Source of the DNA: Planctomycetia bacterium
GTDB taxonomy: Bacteria > Planctomycetota > Brocadiia > Brocadiales > Brocadiaceae
Assembly: GCA_015075005.1 (NCBI GenBank)
Contig: JABTVC010000001.1
Coordinates: 1,178,001 to 1,242,000, forward strand
Length of the DNA: 64,000 nucleotides
Direction of reading: 5' to 3'
The notes beneath the pieces were generated by a model. That model ran no database searches. It was not told the origin of the DNA and saw only the letters and a list, made by a program, of their open reading frames with translations. This document shows positions 47,842 to 57,308 of the stretch, piece by piece. The position numbers were made by a program, and so were the translations under genes. Position 1 is the stretch's first letter; every line of letters begins with the position of its first letter.

Positions 47842-49125
47842 ATGGACAAATACGTTGGGGAAAACAGAGTTGTTGTTACAGGAATAGGAATCATTACACC
47901 AATAGGAATTGGAATAGATGAATATTGGGAATCTGCCATAGGTGGGAAATCAGGTATATCAGCAATTTCACGATTTAATGCAGAAGGTTACCCTACAAAG
48001 ATAGCTGGTGAAATAAAGAATTTTCATCCTGAAAAATACATGCCTGATGATCTGGCTGACAATTTGAGCAGATACTCTCAATTGGGCTTGGCAGCAGCTC
48101 AAATGGCAGTAAAGGACGCAAAGGTGGGTTTTTCTGGTATAGATAAAAGTAGAGTTGGGGTATCGATCGGATTAGGCGACGAAATCTTGTCATACTACGA
48201 CGAAAAAACTGCAATTAGAAATAACAACTATATCTTGCGGACTAAACCTCCGATGGATAACAGGAATACATCAAACATAATCTCAGATTTTTTCGGTTTT
48301 TCAGGTCAAAGTTTAACTGTCGCAACAGCTTGTTCAAGCGGAAATCAAGCTATAGGAATTGCGAGAGATATGATTACAGCAGGACAAGCCGACCTCGTTT
48401 TGACAGGTGGCGCTGAGGCGCCTATTTTCCCACTTATTTTGGCGGCTTTTTGTTCCTTGAGAATACTGTCGAAAAGAAATGACCACCCCACAAAGGCTAG
48501 TAGGCCTTTTGATAAGGAAAGGGATGGTTTTGTAATGGGTGAGGGTGCTGGTATCTTAATTCTTGAAAGAGAAGAACATGCTTGCGAAAGGGGGGCGCAT
48601 ATTTATGGTGAAATAGCTGGTTATGGTGCTTCAAGTGACGCCTTTCATATGACGATGCCATCACAAGACCGGTTGCAAATATGCAGGGCAATGACTTTGG
48701 CGATAGAGGATGCCGGTCTGAATATTAACGATATTGATTATATTAATGCACATGGGACATCAACAGCGGCAAATGATAGGGGTGAAACGAAGGCAATAAA
48801 AACGGTTTTTGGAGACAACGCTTATAACATACCAATCAGTTCAACGAAGTCAATGACGGGACATTTGATGGGTGCAGCCAGCGCAGTTGAACTGATAACA
48901 TGTATTTTAGCAATAAAAACCGGGGTACTCCCTCCTACCATTAATTTAGAACATGCAGACCCTGAATGTGACCTGGATTATGTGCCTAATAAAGCAAGAA
49001 AGAAAGAAATTAATACTGCACTTTCAAACTCCTTTGGCTTTGGAGGTAATAATTCAACCGTAGTAATAAAAAAGTTTAAGAACTCCTTTAATTCTATAGA
49101 AACAAAAAATCTTGGGAGGGTATAG
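47842..49125 (+). CDS. Beta-ketoacyl-ACP synthase II-like (KAS 2)
   Basis: Condenses acyl-ACP with malonyl-ACP. The product is 427 residues, normal for FabF. The catalytic set is complete: Cys164 in VATACSSGNQ, His304 in NAHGTSTAANDR, and Lys/His341 in KSMTGHLMG. RPFDKERDGFVMGEGAGILI and the C-terminal NSFGFGGNNSTVV motif are also present. It is closer to FabF than FabH. It follows KAS 1 by about 108 bases and the ACP gene starts 4 bases after its stop. A role in a special lipid such as ladderanes is inferred from context; a generic fatty-acid role is the alternative. Confidence 0.92.
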   Translation: MDKYVGENRVVVTGIGIITPIGIGIDEYWESAIGGKSGISAISRFNAEGYPTKIAGEIKNFHPEKYMPDDLADNLSRYSQLGLAAAQMAVKDAKVGFSGIDKSRVGVSIGLGDEILSYYDEKTAIRNNNYILRTKPPMDNRNTSNIISDFFGFSGQSLTVATACSSGNQAIGIARDMITAGQADLVLTGGAEAPIFPLILAAFCSLRILSKRNDHPTKASRPFDKERDGFVMGEGAGILILEREEHACERGAHIYGEIAGYGASSDAFHMTMPSQDRLQICRAMTLAIEDAGLNINDIDYINAHGTSTAANDRGETKAIKTVFGDNAYNIPISSTKSMTGHLMGAASAVELITCILAIKTGVLPPTINLEHADPECDLDYVPNKARKKEINTALSNSFGFGGNNSTVVIKKFKNSFNSIETKNLGRV

Positions 49126-49129
49126 AACA

Positions 49130-49396
49130 ATGGAAAACTTTACAGAAGATATGGTTAAAGAAGGACTCAAAAAAATATTAGCAAAGGAGCTCAAAGTAGA
49201 GCCGGAAGATATTAATGATGATTCCCATATTGTAAATGATATTGGTGCCGAATCGGCTGACATGATTAATCTTTTGTATAATATTGAAAATGAATTTAAT
49301 ATAGAAATTTCTAATGAAGAAGCCGATAAAAATTTAACAATACAAAAGATGGTCAATCTGGTAAAAGATAAAATCTGCATAAATTCCTCAAAATAA
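49130..49396 (+). CDS. Acyl carrier protein
   Basis: An 88-residue acidic ACP. The phosphopantetheine site reads DIGAESADMINL, with Ser42; the usual GADSLD is changed to GAESAD. The helices around it (EDMVKEGLKKILAKELKVEP, LLYNIENEFNIEISNEEADK) are typical. ATG 49130 is set by GGGAGGG 9 bases upstream; the longer frame from 49112 is not needed. The variant site and its place between KAS and radical SAM genes suggest a dedicated, not housekeeping, ACP. Changing the Asp before the Ser to Glu may affect which transferase loads it. Confidence 0.9.
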   Translation: MENFTEDMVKEGLKKILAKELKVEPEDINDDSHIVNDIGAESADMINLLYNIENEFNIEISNEEADKNLTIQKMVNLVKDKICINSSK

Positions 49397-49459
49397 ACTT
49401 TGCGGAAAATTCAAAAATCTGCTATATCAAACAAACTATTTGTTTTTAAGGGGCTTTCT

Positions 49460-51241
49460 ATGAGTGGTTCTCACAGCACAGACATTCTCTTATGGAATTC
49501 ATTTATGGGAAAGGCATATTCCGTTAGTGACTGTTTTAAAGAAAACGGTATTGGAATACTGGTCAGGGCATGCAAGGATGCTGGATTTGCTATTACCGTT
49601 GAAGATCCGGCAAGAATCGATTTTTATACGGCATTTACGAAAAATGATCTTGTGTCACGACTATCCGAGCTCTCGCTGCAGATATTTGGTATTCATCATG
49701 CTGAAGATACTGCATCCTTAAGAAAGGAGTGGCACCTCCTTCAAGATAATCTTGCAAGTGTTATCAAAGGAAAAATGGAGAAATACATTGATGACCTTGC
49801 CCAAAAAGTACTCGAGAAGCAGGTAAAGGTACTCGGAATCAAGACCTGGCTTGGGGACAGATTCGTATATTCCGAGAAGCTTGCGCAAAGAGTCCGTGAA
49901 CTAAGCCCACAGACCTTAGTGATTGCCGGTGGACCACAGGTTAATCAATTTAAGGCTCATGCAATGGAGAAAAGTCCTTTTGATTTTTGTATCGATGTTG
50001 AGGGTGAAGTGACTCTGGTACAGATTGTGAATATTGCAAAAGAAATATATTCCCGGGGGGGGGCCAAATCTGATGTTATAAAAAGAATTACCGGCCTTGC
50101 AGAAGCGGGTAAAATCTTTAATGTGATATATAATAATAACGGCGAGGTAAAAGAAACACCGGTTAAAAGACTTTCTTTGAACTCCAAACCTTTCCCCCTT
50201 TATGAAAAGGAGGACGGAAAGGTAAATATAGCAGTCATTAACGAATCTTCGGGATGCTATTACGGAAAATGTAATTTCTGTACGCATCCAAATATTACCG
50301 GTAAATACCAGACACGAGATATTAATATTACCATTAGCGAAATCAAGGAAACAATTAAAGAAGCGGGTATTGGGCTCTTCAGGTTTGCAGGCTCCACAAC
50401 GCCAGTATCTCTGAGTAATCGAATTGCTGACGCTTTATTAACAGAGGGATTAACTATTGAGTATTCAATGTTTGTTCGGGCAGAGACTCGGGCGAAAGAA
50501 CGGATGGCGGAACTTATTGAAAGCTATGAAAAAATAATACGTTCAGGACTTAAGGCCGTTTTCCTTGGGGCTGAGGCAGCTAATAACGATATCCTTTCAA
50601 AGATTATGGATAAAGGTAATTCTGTAGAGGACGTCTATTTTACCGTGAAGGCCCTAAAGCAGGCGTCCTGCAACCAAAGAAAACATCTTGACGTAGGTAT
50701 AAGTTTTATTTATCCGTGCCCGATACCTCCTGATAGTGGCATAACCCATGAGCAGGTGTTGGAAGAGGATTTGTGTTTACTTAATACATTAAAAAATGAG
50801 AATTGCAAACCAGACTCCGTTCTTATAACGCCTGGTGCACCGTTACCCGATACCGCATGGCAAAGAGAACCAGAAAGATTCGGATTCGATCTGCCTGATG
50901 ATTATTTCCAGACTGTCTTACGCTATGAGTATGAACTAACGAAAGACCCAAGCACGTGGCCTGAACTGGATATTTCTTTAAACGGCATAAAGTTCCTTGA
51001 TATGCTTAAGATGTCCGGGATCATGGAGAAAAGGGTCAGAGAGATGGGTTACACCGTAAATGTTTCTGACGAGCATTGTCTTGCAGCAAGAAGTGCCGGA
51101 TTCTTAGGACAGAAGGGCCTGGAAGAATTCAAGACAAGAAGCGATTTGTCTTTATTGACAACGGGCTACAGCTTCCTGAAAGAAGTTTATCAAAAGATAA
51201 ACACATACAGTCGCAGACTGGCAGAAATAAATCTACTTTAA
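49460..51241 (+). CDS. B12-binding-type radical SAM protein
   Basis: The product is 593 residues. The N-terminal 210 residues resemble a cobalamin-binding-type domain (VLGIKTWLGDRFVYSEKLAQ, LVIAGGPQVNQF, IDVEGEVTLVQI) but lack a DxHxxG cobalt-ligand motif. The [4Fe-4S] motif is SSGCYYGKCNFCTHP, with Cys266, Cys271 and Cys274, a CX4CX2C spacing instead of CX3CX2C. GLFRFAGSTTPVS and AVFLGAEAANNDIL are radical SAM barrel motifs. ATG 49460 with AAGGGG is preferred to TTG 49400. The substrate is unknown; radical chemistry on an ACP-bound acyl chain is the contextual guess. Confidence 0.88.
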   Translation: MSGSHSTDILLWNSFMGKAYSVSDCFKENGIGILVRACKDAGFAITVEDPARIDFYTAFTKNDLVSRLSELSLQIFGIHHAEDTASLRKEWHLLQDNLASVIKGKMEKYIDDLAQKVLEKQVKVLGIKTWLGDRFVYSEKLAQRVRELSPQTLVIAGGPQVNQFKAHAMEKSPFDFCIDVEGEVTLVQIVNIAKEIYSRGGAKSDVIKRITGLAEAGKIFNVIYNNNGEVKETPVKRLSLNSKPFPLYEKEDGKVNIAVINESSGCYYGKCNFCTHPNITGKYQTRDINITISEIKETIKEAGIGLFRFAGSTTPVSLSNRIADALLTEGLTIEYSMFVRAETRAKERMAELIESYEKIIRSGLKAVFLGAEAANNDILSKIMDKGNSVEDVYFTVKALKQASCNQRKHLDVGISFIYPCPIPPDSGITHEQVLEEDLCLLNTLKNENCKPDSVLITPGAPLPDTAWQREPERFGFDLPDDYFQTVLRYEYELTKDPSTWPELDISLNGIKFLDMLKMSGIMEKRVREMGYTVNVSDEHCLAARSAGFLGQKGLEEFKTRSDLSLLTTGYSFLKEVYQKINTYSRRLAEINLL

Positions 51242-51273
51242 AAAAGAGATGTTTCATTAGGAGGAATAGTTCC

Positions 51274-52518
51274 ATGGTAAAAAGGCGTGTCGTTATCACG
51301 GGCATGGGGATATTAGCTCCTAACGGTAATGGAAAGGACGCATATTGGGATGCCTTAATCAACGGGCGATCAGGTATTAAAAGGATCACTGCCTTCGATC
51401 CATCTCCTTTTAGCACCCAGATTGCAGGTGAGGTGAAAGACTTTAACCCTTGTGATTACTTTGACCAGAAATTGGTCAAAAGAAGTGCAAGGTTTACCCA
51501 TTTTGGTGTTGCTACAGCAAGGATGGCAGTCGCAGACTCGGGCATTAATCTAAATAGAGAGAATAGCAACAGATGTGGCGTATGCTTTGGAACTACGATA
51601 GGTGCTGAAAATGATATCTATGAGCTTCAGCACAGGAGATTCTTGGAGTTAGGCCCGAAGGCAGTGGGACGTTACACTGCACCTGAGGTAACACCACATG
51701 TGGTAACAGGTTACATATCTGCGGAATTAAATATACGTGGCCCTAATTCAACGCTGTCCTCCGGATGTTCAAGCGGGATTGATGTTGTAAACTGGGGACA
51801 CAGTATGATTAAAGGGGGGGAGGTTGACATGGCAGTAGTTGGGTGTGCGGATTCTATGATATTTCCCTTTGCAATGTCAGGCTTTAGTTCTTTGGGAATA
51901 CTTTCAAAAAGAAACGATGATCCGGAGAAGGCATCGAGGCCGTATGATAAGGGCCGGGATGGTTTAGTAGTTAGCGAAGGTGGTGTATCGATCGTGGTTG
52001 AGGAGTTGAACCATGCCTTAGAAAGAGATGCTAATATTTATGCTGAAGTTGTATCTTATGCCACTGCATGTGAGGCTCAGGATGTTTTTCATGTCGAATT
52101 AAATGGAAAAACGCTGTTCACGGCACTGCAACAGGCATTAATCAATGGTAAAATCAGGGAAGATGAAATAGACTATATCTGTGCCCACGGGAATGCTATT
52201 CCTAGTTATGACCTGGCAGAAACAAATGCCTTTAAAGCATTCTTTAAAGATCATGCATACAAAATCCCCATAAGTTCAATCAAGTCCATGACAGGTCATG
52301 CCTTTGCGGCAGCAGGTGGTTTCCAGGTAGTAGCTGCAAGCCTTAGTCTAAAGAATGGAATTATTCCTCCCACCATTAATCTTGATGTACCAGACTCCCT
52401 CTGTGATCTTGACTATGTTCCACACAGCGCCAGATATTTCAGCATGGACACCGCGCTGGTAAATACCCATAGTGTAGGTGGAACACATGCAGCCCTTGTG
52501 TTGAAAAAATTCTCTTAG
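51274..52518 (+). CDS. Beta-ketoacyl-ACP synthase II-like (KAS 3)
   Basis: The product is 414 residues with the FabF fold and a full catalytic set: Cys165 in SSGCSSGIDV, His305 in CAHGNAIPSYD, and Lys/His342 in KSMTGHAFAAAGG. The usual NAHGTST is CAHGNAI, so the active-site surroundings differ from ordinary FabF. RPYDKGRDGLVVSEGGVSIV and THSVGGTHAALVL (instead of NSFGFGG) are further departures. AGGAGG at about 51259 sets ATG 51274. It follows the radical SAM gene by 32 bases and precedes the kinase by 12. Substrate specificity is probably unusual. Confidence 0.92.
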   Translation: MVKRRVVITGMGILAPNGNGKDAYWDALINGRSGIKRITAFDPSPFSTQIAGEVKDFNPCDYFDQKLVKRSARFTHFGVATARMAVADSGINLNRENSNRCGVCFGTTIGAENDIYELQHRRFLELGPKAVGRYTAPEVTPHVVTGYISAELNIRGPNSTLSSGCSSGIDVVNWGHSMIKGGEVDMAVVGCADSMIFPFAMSGFSSLGILSKRNDDPEKASRPYDKGRDGLVVSEGGVSIVVEELNHALERDANIYAEVVSYATACEAQDVFHVELNGKTLFTALQQALINGKIREDEIDYICAHGNAIPSYDLAETNAFKAFFKDHAYKIPISSIKSMTGHAFAAAGGFQVVAASLSLKNGIIPPTINLDVPDSLCDLDYVPHSARYFSMDTALVNTHSVGGTHAALVLKKFS

Positions 52519-52530
52519 GTAAGACAGGCA

Positions 52531-55116
52531 ATGATTGCACTCAATGTAATAAACATCCTAATATGCCTGCTGTATGCCGGGCTCGGATTATTTGTACTCC
52601 TAAGAAATCCGGTTAACGTCATTAACAAGAGATTTTGTATCGTTGCAAATACCTTTTGCATCTGGACGTTTTTTATTTTATTTACACTCCAGACCACAGA
52701 TCCGGTTGTGGCTGCCTTCAGGCTCAGATTGGTCTTTTGTGCAGCAACTTTTATTCCTTCTACCCTCTTCTATTTTACCTTAGTCTTTCCTGATAAATTA
52801 GAAAGTTTTATCAATCGATATTTTTGCATATCTTTTTTTGTGATAAGTGCAATTCTCGCATCTTTTCCTTCCCTTATCGTTGAGTCTGTATCATTTGAGA
52901 AACACTTACTCCGTCCCACGTATGGTCCATTATTCGCCGTATTCTGTTCTTACTTTGTAGCTTGCGCGACATATTCCATATACATCCTTTATAAAAAAAG
53001 TATATGCTACTACGGAATAAAGAAATTGCAGATTCAATATTTTTATTTTGGAGTAGCGTTATCTTTATTTCTGGGGACCATCACAAACTTTATCTTACCA
53101 GCGATACATGTGTGGCACGTTGAGAGTTTTGTCCCTTTAGTCACCGCCCCTATTCTGATAGCTGTGGCTTACGCCATTGTAAAGTACCATCTCATGGATA
53201 TCAGTGTCGTAATAAAGAAGAGCACTGTTTACGCTATACTATCCATTATCCTCAGCGTAATCTATTTCACGGCTGGACTCATTATGAGTCGCATACTTCC
53301 TGTATCAGAGTACAAAGAGACCGTTATGAATATAGTTTCTATTATCGTGATGGTTTTAACCTTTGTGCCTGCCCGGGAATCAATTCAACATTTTGTTGAG
53401 AATAGTCTATTCCGTACCAGGTATAGCCACTCAAAGATACTCAGTAACTCGACCGTAATGTTTTCTTCTATCCATGATTTGAATAGACTTCTCCGTTTTG
53501 CCATTCAATATTTATATGATTCCGTTGGTATTGAGAAGATAGGGATACTGATAAAGGATGAAAAAACCAGGCGTTACAGTCTACAAGCAGCAATAAATTT
53601 CTCATTCTCATCCGACTCATCCGATGATAAGATATTTTTTCCCGACAACGAAGCAGTTGTTACCTGGCTTTGCAAAAACAGAAAGATTCTCTCTAAAGAA
53701 CAGATAAACCGTTTTACGCATAATAAATTTGACCACGTGTTGGAAGAGACATTGACATCTCTGGACATAGACAGCTGTGTTCCCGTCCTTCAGGAAAACG
53801 ACCTTTTTGGCATAATTCTTTTGGGTAAGAAAATTGACAAAAAGATCTTTACGCAAGAAGACATCCAGATGTTTCTTGCATTTTCTGGTCAATTGGCTAT
53901 GGCAACTCGTAATGCCCGCCTATATGCTGATTTGGAAAAGGCTAAGACTTACAGGGACAACATCCTCCAGAGTTTAAAGTGTGGGGTGATTGCTGTTGAT
54001 ATTCATGAAGAGGTCGCCCTTGTTAATGCTGAGGCCAGAAATATCCTTGGACTGAATAGCGCAAGTTCAGGCAGAACCATACTCAATGCCCTTGATACAG
54101 ACACTCACACATTACTGCGATATACGCTCAAGAGTAACTGTGATTACCGCGATATCGAGACTTTTATTGAAAGAGGCAATAAGAAAGTTCCCTGTGGTGT
54201 AACCCTGGCTCAACTTAAAACTGAAGCCGGGGAGAAAATCGGGGCATTAATGATTCTGACAGATCTAACAGAATTAAAATTGCTTCAGGCAGAAAAGCAA
54301 CATGCCGATCGTCTCGCACATCTTGGTGTACTTGCAGCTAATATTGCCCATGAAATAAAGAATCCCCTGGTGGCTATAAATACATATTTCCAGCTTCTTC
54401 CTTATAAGAAAGATGATGAAGATTTTCACAGTAACTTCAGAGGGATTGCCTTGAAGGAAATAGGGAGGATTAATAGAATTATTGAAAACATGCTGAATCT
54501 GGCAAAACCTACCAAACAAGTTATACGGCACATAGATCCGCATTGTGCAATCCTGGATACCATAAACTTGATAAAGAACGATGCGGCAGAAAAGGGTATT
54601 GAGATAACTACGGTTTTAGAAGAAATGAATTGCCGGCTTGTTGCCGATGAAGATAAGATAAAGCAGATGCTTATAAACATTCTCCAAAACAGTTTTGACG
54701 CGTTGCCGATAAACGGGTGTATTCATGTGAGCACACGCGTAATTGATAATGTCTCCGAATTCAGAAGAATGGCAAAAGAACGTCCTGGCAGTGTGTTCTT
54801 TTCCTTTGCTCCACATCTCATAGACGAATCAAACAAGCAATACTTCGTGATAAAGGTCACTGATAACGGGACGGGCATTCCTGCTGAAAAGCTTGGCGAT
54901 ATCTTTGAACCATTTTTTACTAATAAAGACAAAGGAAATGGTCTTGGTCTGGCTATTGTATTTAGAATTATGAAGGACCATAAGGGATGTATCTACGTAG
55001 AGAGTAAGGAAGGCGCAGGTACTGATTTTTATATTTGTCTGCCAATAAATAGCATAAACACTTCTGGGATGAATAATTTTGATTCAAAAGCTACGAATGC
55101 TTCTTCAGTTTTGTAA
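52531..55116 (+). CDS. 7TM sensor histidine kinase with GAF and PAS domains
   Basis: The product is 861 residues. The N-terminal 260 residues hold about seven to eight membrane helices (7TM histidine-kinase sensor type). A GAF domain (about 300-465) and a PAS domain (about 475-590, NILQSLKCGVIAVDIHEEVA) follow. The dimerisation box has phospho-acceptor His607 (NIAHEIKNPLVAINTYFQ). The ATPase domain has QNSFDALP, VTDNGTGIPA and KGNGLGLAIV. It lies 12 bases after KAS 3, so it is probably co-transcribed with the lipid-type cluster. The NtrC-type activator at 44941 is a possible partner. Confidence 0.92.
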   Translation: MIALNVINILICLLYAGLGLFVLLRNPVNVINKRFCIVANTFCIWTFFILFTLQTTDPVVAAFRLRLVFCAATFIPSTLFYFTLVFPDKLESFINRYFCISFFVISAILASFPSLIVESVSFEKHLLRPTYGPLFAVFCSYFVACATYSIYILYKKSICYYGIKKLQIQYFYFGVALSLFLGTITNFILPAIHVWHVESFVPLVTAPILIAVAYAIVKYHLMDISVVIKKSTVYAILSIILSVIYFTAGLIMSRILPVSEYKETVMNIVSIIVMVLTFVPARESIQHFVENSLFRTRYSHSKILSNSTVMFSSIHDLNRLLRFAIQYLYDSVGIEKIGILIKDEKTRRYSLQAAINFSFSSDSSDDKIFFPDNEAVVTWLCKNRKILSKEQINRFTHNKFDHVLEETLTSLDIDSCVPVLQENDLFGIILLGKKIDKKIFTQEDIQMFLAFSGQLAMATRNARLYADLEKAKTYRDNILQSLKCGVIAVDIHEEVALVNAEARNILGLNSASSGRTILNALDTDTHTLLRYTLKSNCDYRDIETFIERGNKKVPCGVTLAQLKTEAGEKIGALMILTDLTELKLLQAEKQHADRLAHLGVLAANIAHEIKNPLVAINTYFQLLPYKKDDEDFHSNFRGIALKEIGRINRIIENMLNLAKPTKQVIRHIDPHCAILDTINLIKNDAAEKGIEITTVLEEMNCRLVADEDKIKQMLINILQNSFDALPINGCIHVSTRVIDNVSEFRRMAKERPGSVFFSFAPHLIDESNKQYFVIKVTDNGTGIPAEKLGDIFEPFFTNKDKGNGLGLAIVFRIMKDHKGCIYVESKEGAGTDFYICLPINSINTSGMNNFDSKATNASSVL

Positions 55117-55197
55117 TCAGAGGGGAATCCATCTCCTTTCTTCATAATACAACTCTCATGAAGCATCGGTATGAAAAGTTTACTGTTAAAATTGGCC

Positions 55198-57282
55198 TTA
55201 GTGTTTGTTTAAGGATGCGATGTCGTTCAGGAAACGCTCTCTGGAATAGTGTCCCTTTTTTACCACCAGTGAAATATCGTGATTTAGCTTTTCCTTGTCT
55301 GCCTGCGTTAAATCCTTTGCAGTGACCACGATAATGGGAATGCTATTTGTTTCCGGAGTAGTTTTCAATTTTTCTACTACATCAAATCCACTTACCTCTG
55401 GCATCATTAAATCTAAAATGATCAAATCCGGCTTCCAGAGAAAAGTTTTGTCAATTCCATCTTTTCCTCCGTATGCCTTTAAAATCTCATATCCTTCAGA
55501 GGCGATGAACGTGCCAAGCAGTTCTACCGATTTTGGGTCATCGTCAATAATCAGTACCTTTGAACGTGATTGATTGGCAGGGGGGAAAAGCCTGTATGCA
55601 GAAAGTTTTGAGAGGAGATCGCTCCGGCTTACCGGTTTACAAAGATAATCTGTTGCACCTAACCCAAAACCAATATCCATATTATCTACGATGGAAATTA
55701 TCAGTACGGGAATATCTCTTACGTCTTTATCTTCCTTAAGTTCTTTCAACACCTCCCATCCGTCTTTTTTGGGGAGCATTACGTCAAGGGTAATGACAAA
55801 AGGCTTGAATTCCCTTGCTTTTTTCAGCGCATCTTCCCCATCGAAGGCAGTGATCGTTCGATATCCTGATTTGTTTAGAAAGACGCACAGCAACTCACTG
55901 GTTTTCGGATCATCTTCTACTACCAGAATACACTTTTGGCTTACCAGGCTTTCAGAAAAACTGACACCACTATCTTTTTCCTTACCTGTATGTGCGGGCA
56001 TATTTACAGGCAATGTAAACTGAAAGGTGCTGCCGGCGTTCACCGTGCTCACAAATCCAATTTTGCCACCATGCATCTCAACTAATTTCTTTGTGAGGGC
56101 AAGACCTAACCCGGTTCCCTCATAGTTGCGTGAGTAAGAACTGTCAACTTGTGAAAATTCTACAAATATCTTTGGGTAATCTTCGGGGGCTATACCAATA
56201 CCGGTGTCGGTAACTTTAACTTCAATGAAATCTTTTTCTTTGCTGAATGTTGTTGAGTGTATTGTAATATTCCCGTTTTCCGGGGTAAACTTAATGGCAT
56301 TGGAAAGAAGGTTATACAAAATTTGTTTAAACTTGACAATATCTGCGAAGATTCGGTCAACAGGGTTGTGGACAATCGTTTCGATTGTCAGCGACTTCTT
56401 ATCGGCAAGGCCCTTTATGGTAATTAAGACGGCTTCTATAGCCTTGCCAATCTCAAATTGTTCATATTTTAATTCCAGCTTGCCTGATTCTACCTTTGAC
56501 AGATCTAATATATCATTGATCATCTGTAAGAGGTGTTGGCCACTACCGTGAATGTCCATGGCAAACTCTAATTGTTCATCGTTTAAATCACCACACAACT
56601 TATCCCGAAGTACTTCGGAAAAACCGATGATTGCATTTAATGGAGTACGCAGTTCATGCGACATATTGGCAAGAAATTCACTCTTTGCCTTATTGGCGGC
56701 CTCTATCTTTTTGTTTTGTATTTCGGTGAGCCGGACTTTTTCCTCGAGTGCTGCGTGGTAACTGTGTATATAGGCATCAATGGCCAATTGCATATCCAGA
56801 TTCATAATCTTATCAATGACCAGGATATAGTCAGTTATCTTGTCAGGCTGATCTTTGTATGTCGTAATGATAAGGGGAAAGATGAGCCGGTGGTATAAGC
56901 AATATGCACCAATATACCAATTAGGGTGCAGGTCTATGTGATCATGAGTCTTGCCGACATTTAACCGATGCTCGAAGTATTTCTCATCATAAATTCCCTC
57001 CGTAAGCATTAAAAGATATTCCTTTTGTGTGCGTTTGACTTTTTTAATCGTTTCCTCGTCGGACAAAAAAGACCGGGTTCCCTTAAATCTGAGGAGATGA
57101 CTATAAAATTTACTTATTATTTCATCGGCATGCTGGTGAATAAGCCCGTTTAATTCTTTGAGCAAGGTTACGTCACGCCCGGTAAAATCCAGATAATCCT
57201 TACGTGCCTGCCGTTCCTGTTCGCTGAGGGTTAATTCACCTAAAGGTATGGTGTGTTCTTCCATTACAGATACTTTACTCAC
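55198..57282 (-). CDS. Globin-coupled hybrid histidine kinase with two receivers
   Basis: The product is up to 694 residues. The N-terminal 170 residues match the globin-sensor/protoglobin fold, with proximal-type His113 in [18 protein letters not shown], so a heme-bound O2 or NO signal is likely. The HisKA box has His209 ([19 protein letters not shown]). The ATPase domain has [13 protein letters not shown]-like [12 protein letters not shown] and [10 protein letters not shown]. Two receivers follow at about 440-560 and 572-690 with phospho-acceptors in [10 protein letters not shown] and [10 protein letters not shown]. The start is GTG 57282 or ATG 57264. It is convergent with the 7TM kinase gene. 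Confidence 0.9.
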   Translation of the reverse strand: MSKVSVMEEHTIPLGELTLSEQERQARKDYLDFTGRDVTLLKELNGLIHQHADEIISKFYSHLLRFKGTRSFLSDEETIKKVKRTQKEYLLMLTEGIYDEKYFEHRLNVGKTHDHIDLHPNWYIGAYCLYHRLIFPLIITTYKDQPDKITDYILVIDKIMNLDMQLAIDAYIHSYHAALEEKVRLTEIQNKKIEAANKAKSEFLANMSHELRTPLNAIIGFSEVLRDKLCGDLNDEQLEFAMDIHGSGQHLLQMINDILDLSKVESGKLELKYEQFEIGKAIEAVLITIKGLADKKSLTIETIVHNPVDRIFADIVKFKQILYNLLSNAIKFTPENGNITIHSTTFSKEKDFIEVKVTDTGIGIAPEDYPKIFVEFSQVDSSYSRNYEGTGLGLALTKKLVEMHGGKIGFVSTVNAGSTFQFTLPVNMPAHTGKEKDSGVSFSESLVSQKCILVVEDDPKTSELLCVFLNKSGYRTITAFDGEDALKKAREFKPFVITLDVMLPKKDGWEVLKELKEDKDVRDIPVLIISIVDNMDIGFGLGATDYLCKPVSRSDLLSKLSAYRLFPPANQSRSKVLIIDDDPKSVELLGTFIASEGYEILKAYGGKDGIDKTFLWKPDLIILDLMMPEVSGFDVVEKLKTTPETNSIPIIVVTAKDLTQADKEKLNHDISLVVKKGHYSRERFLNDIASLNKH

Positions 57283-57308
57283 AATGAGTTTTTAGATTTT
57301 CTTTGGGA

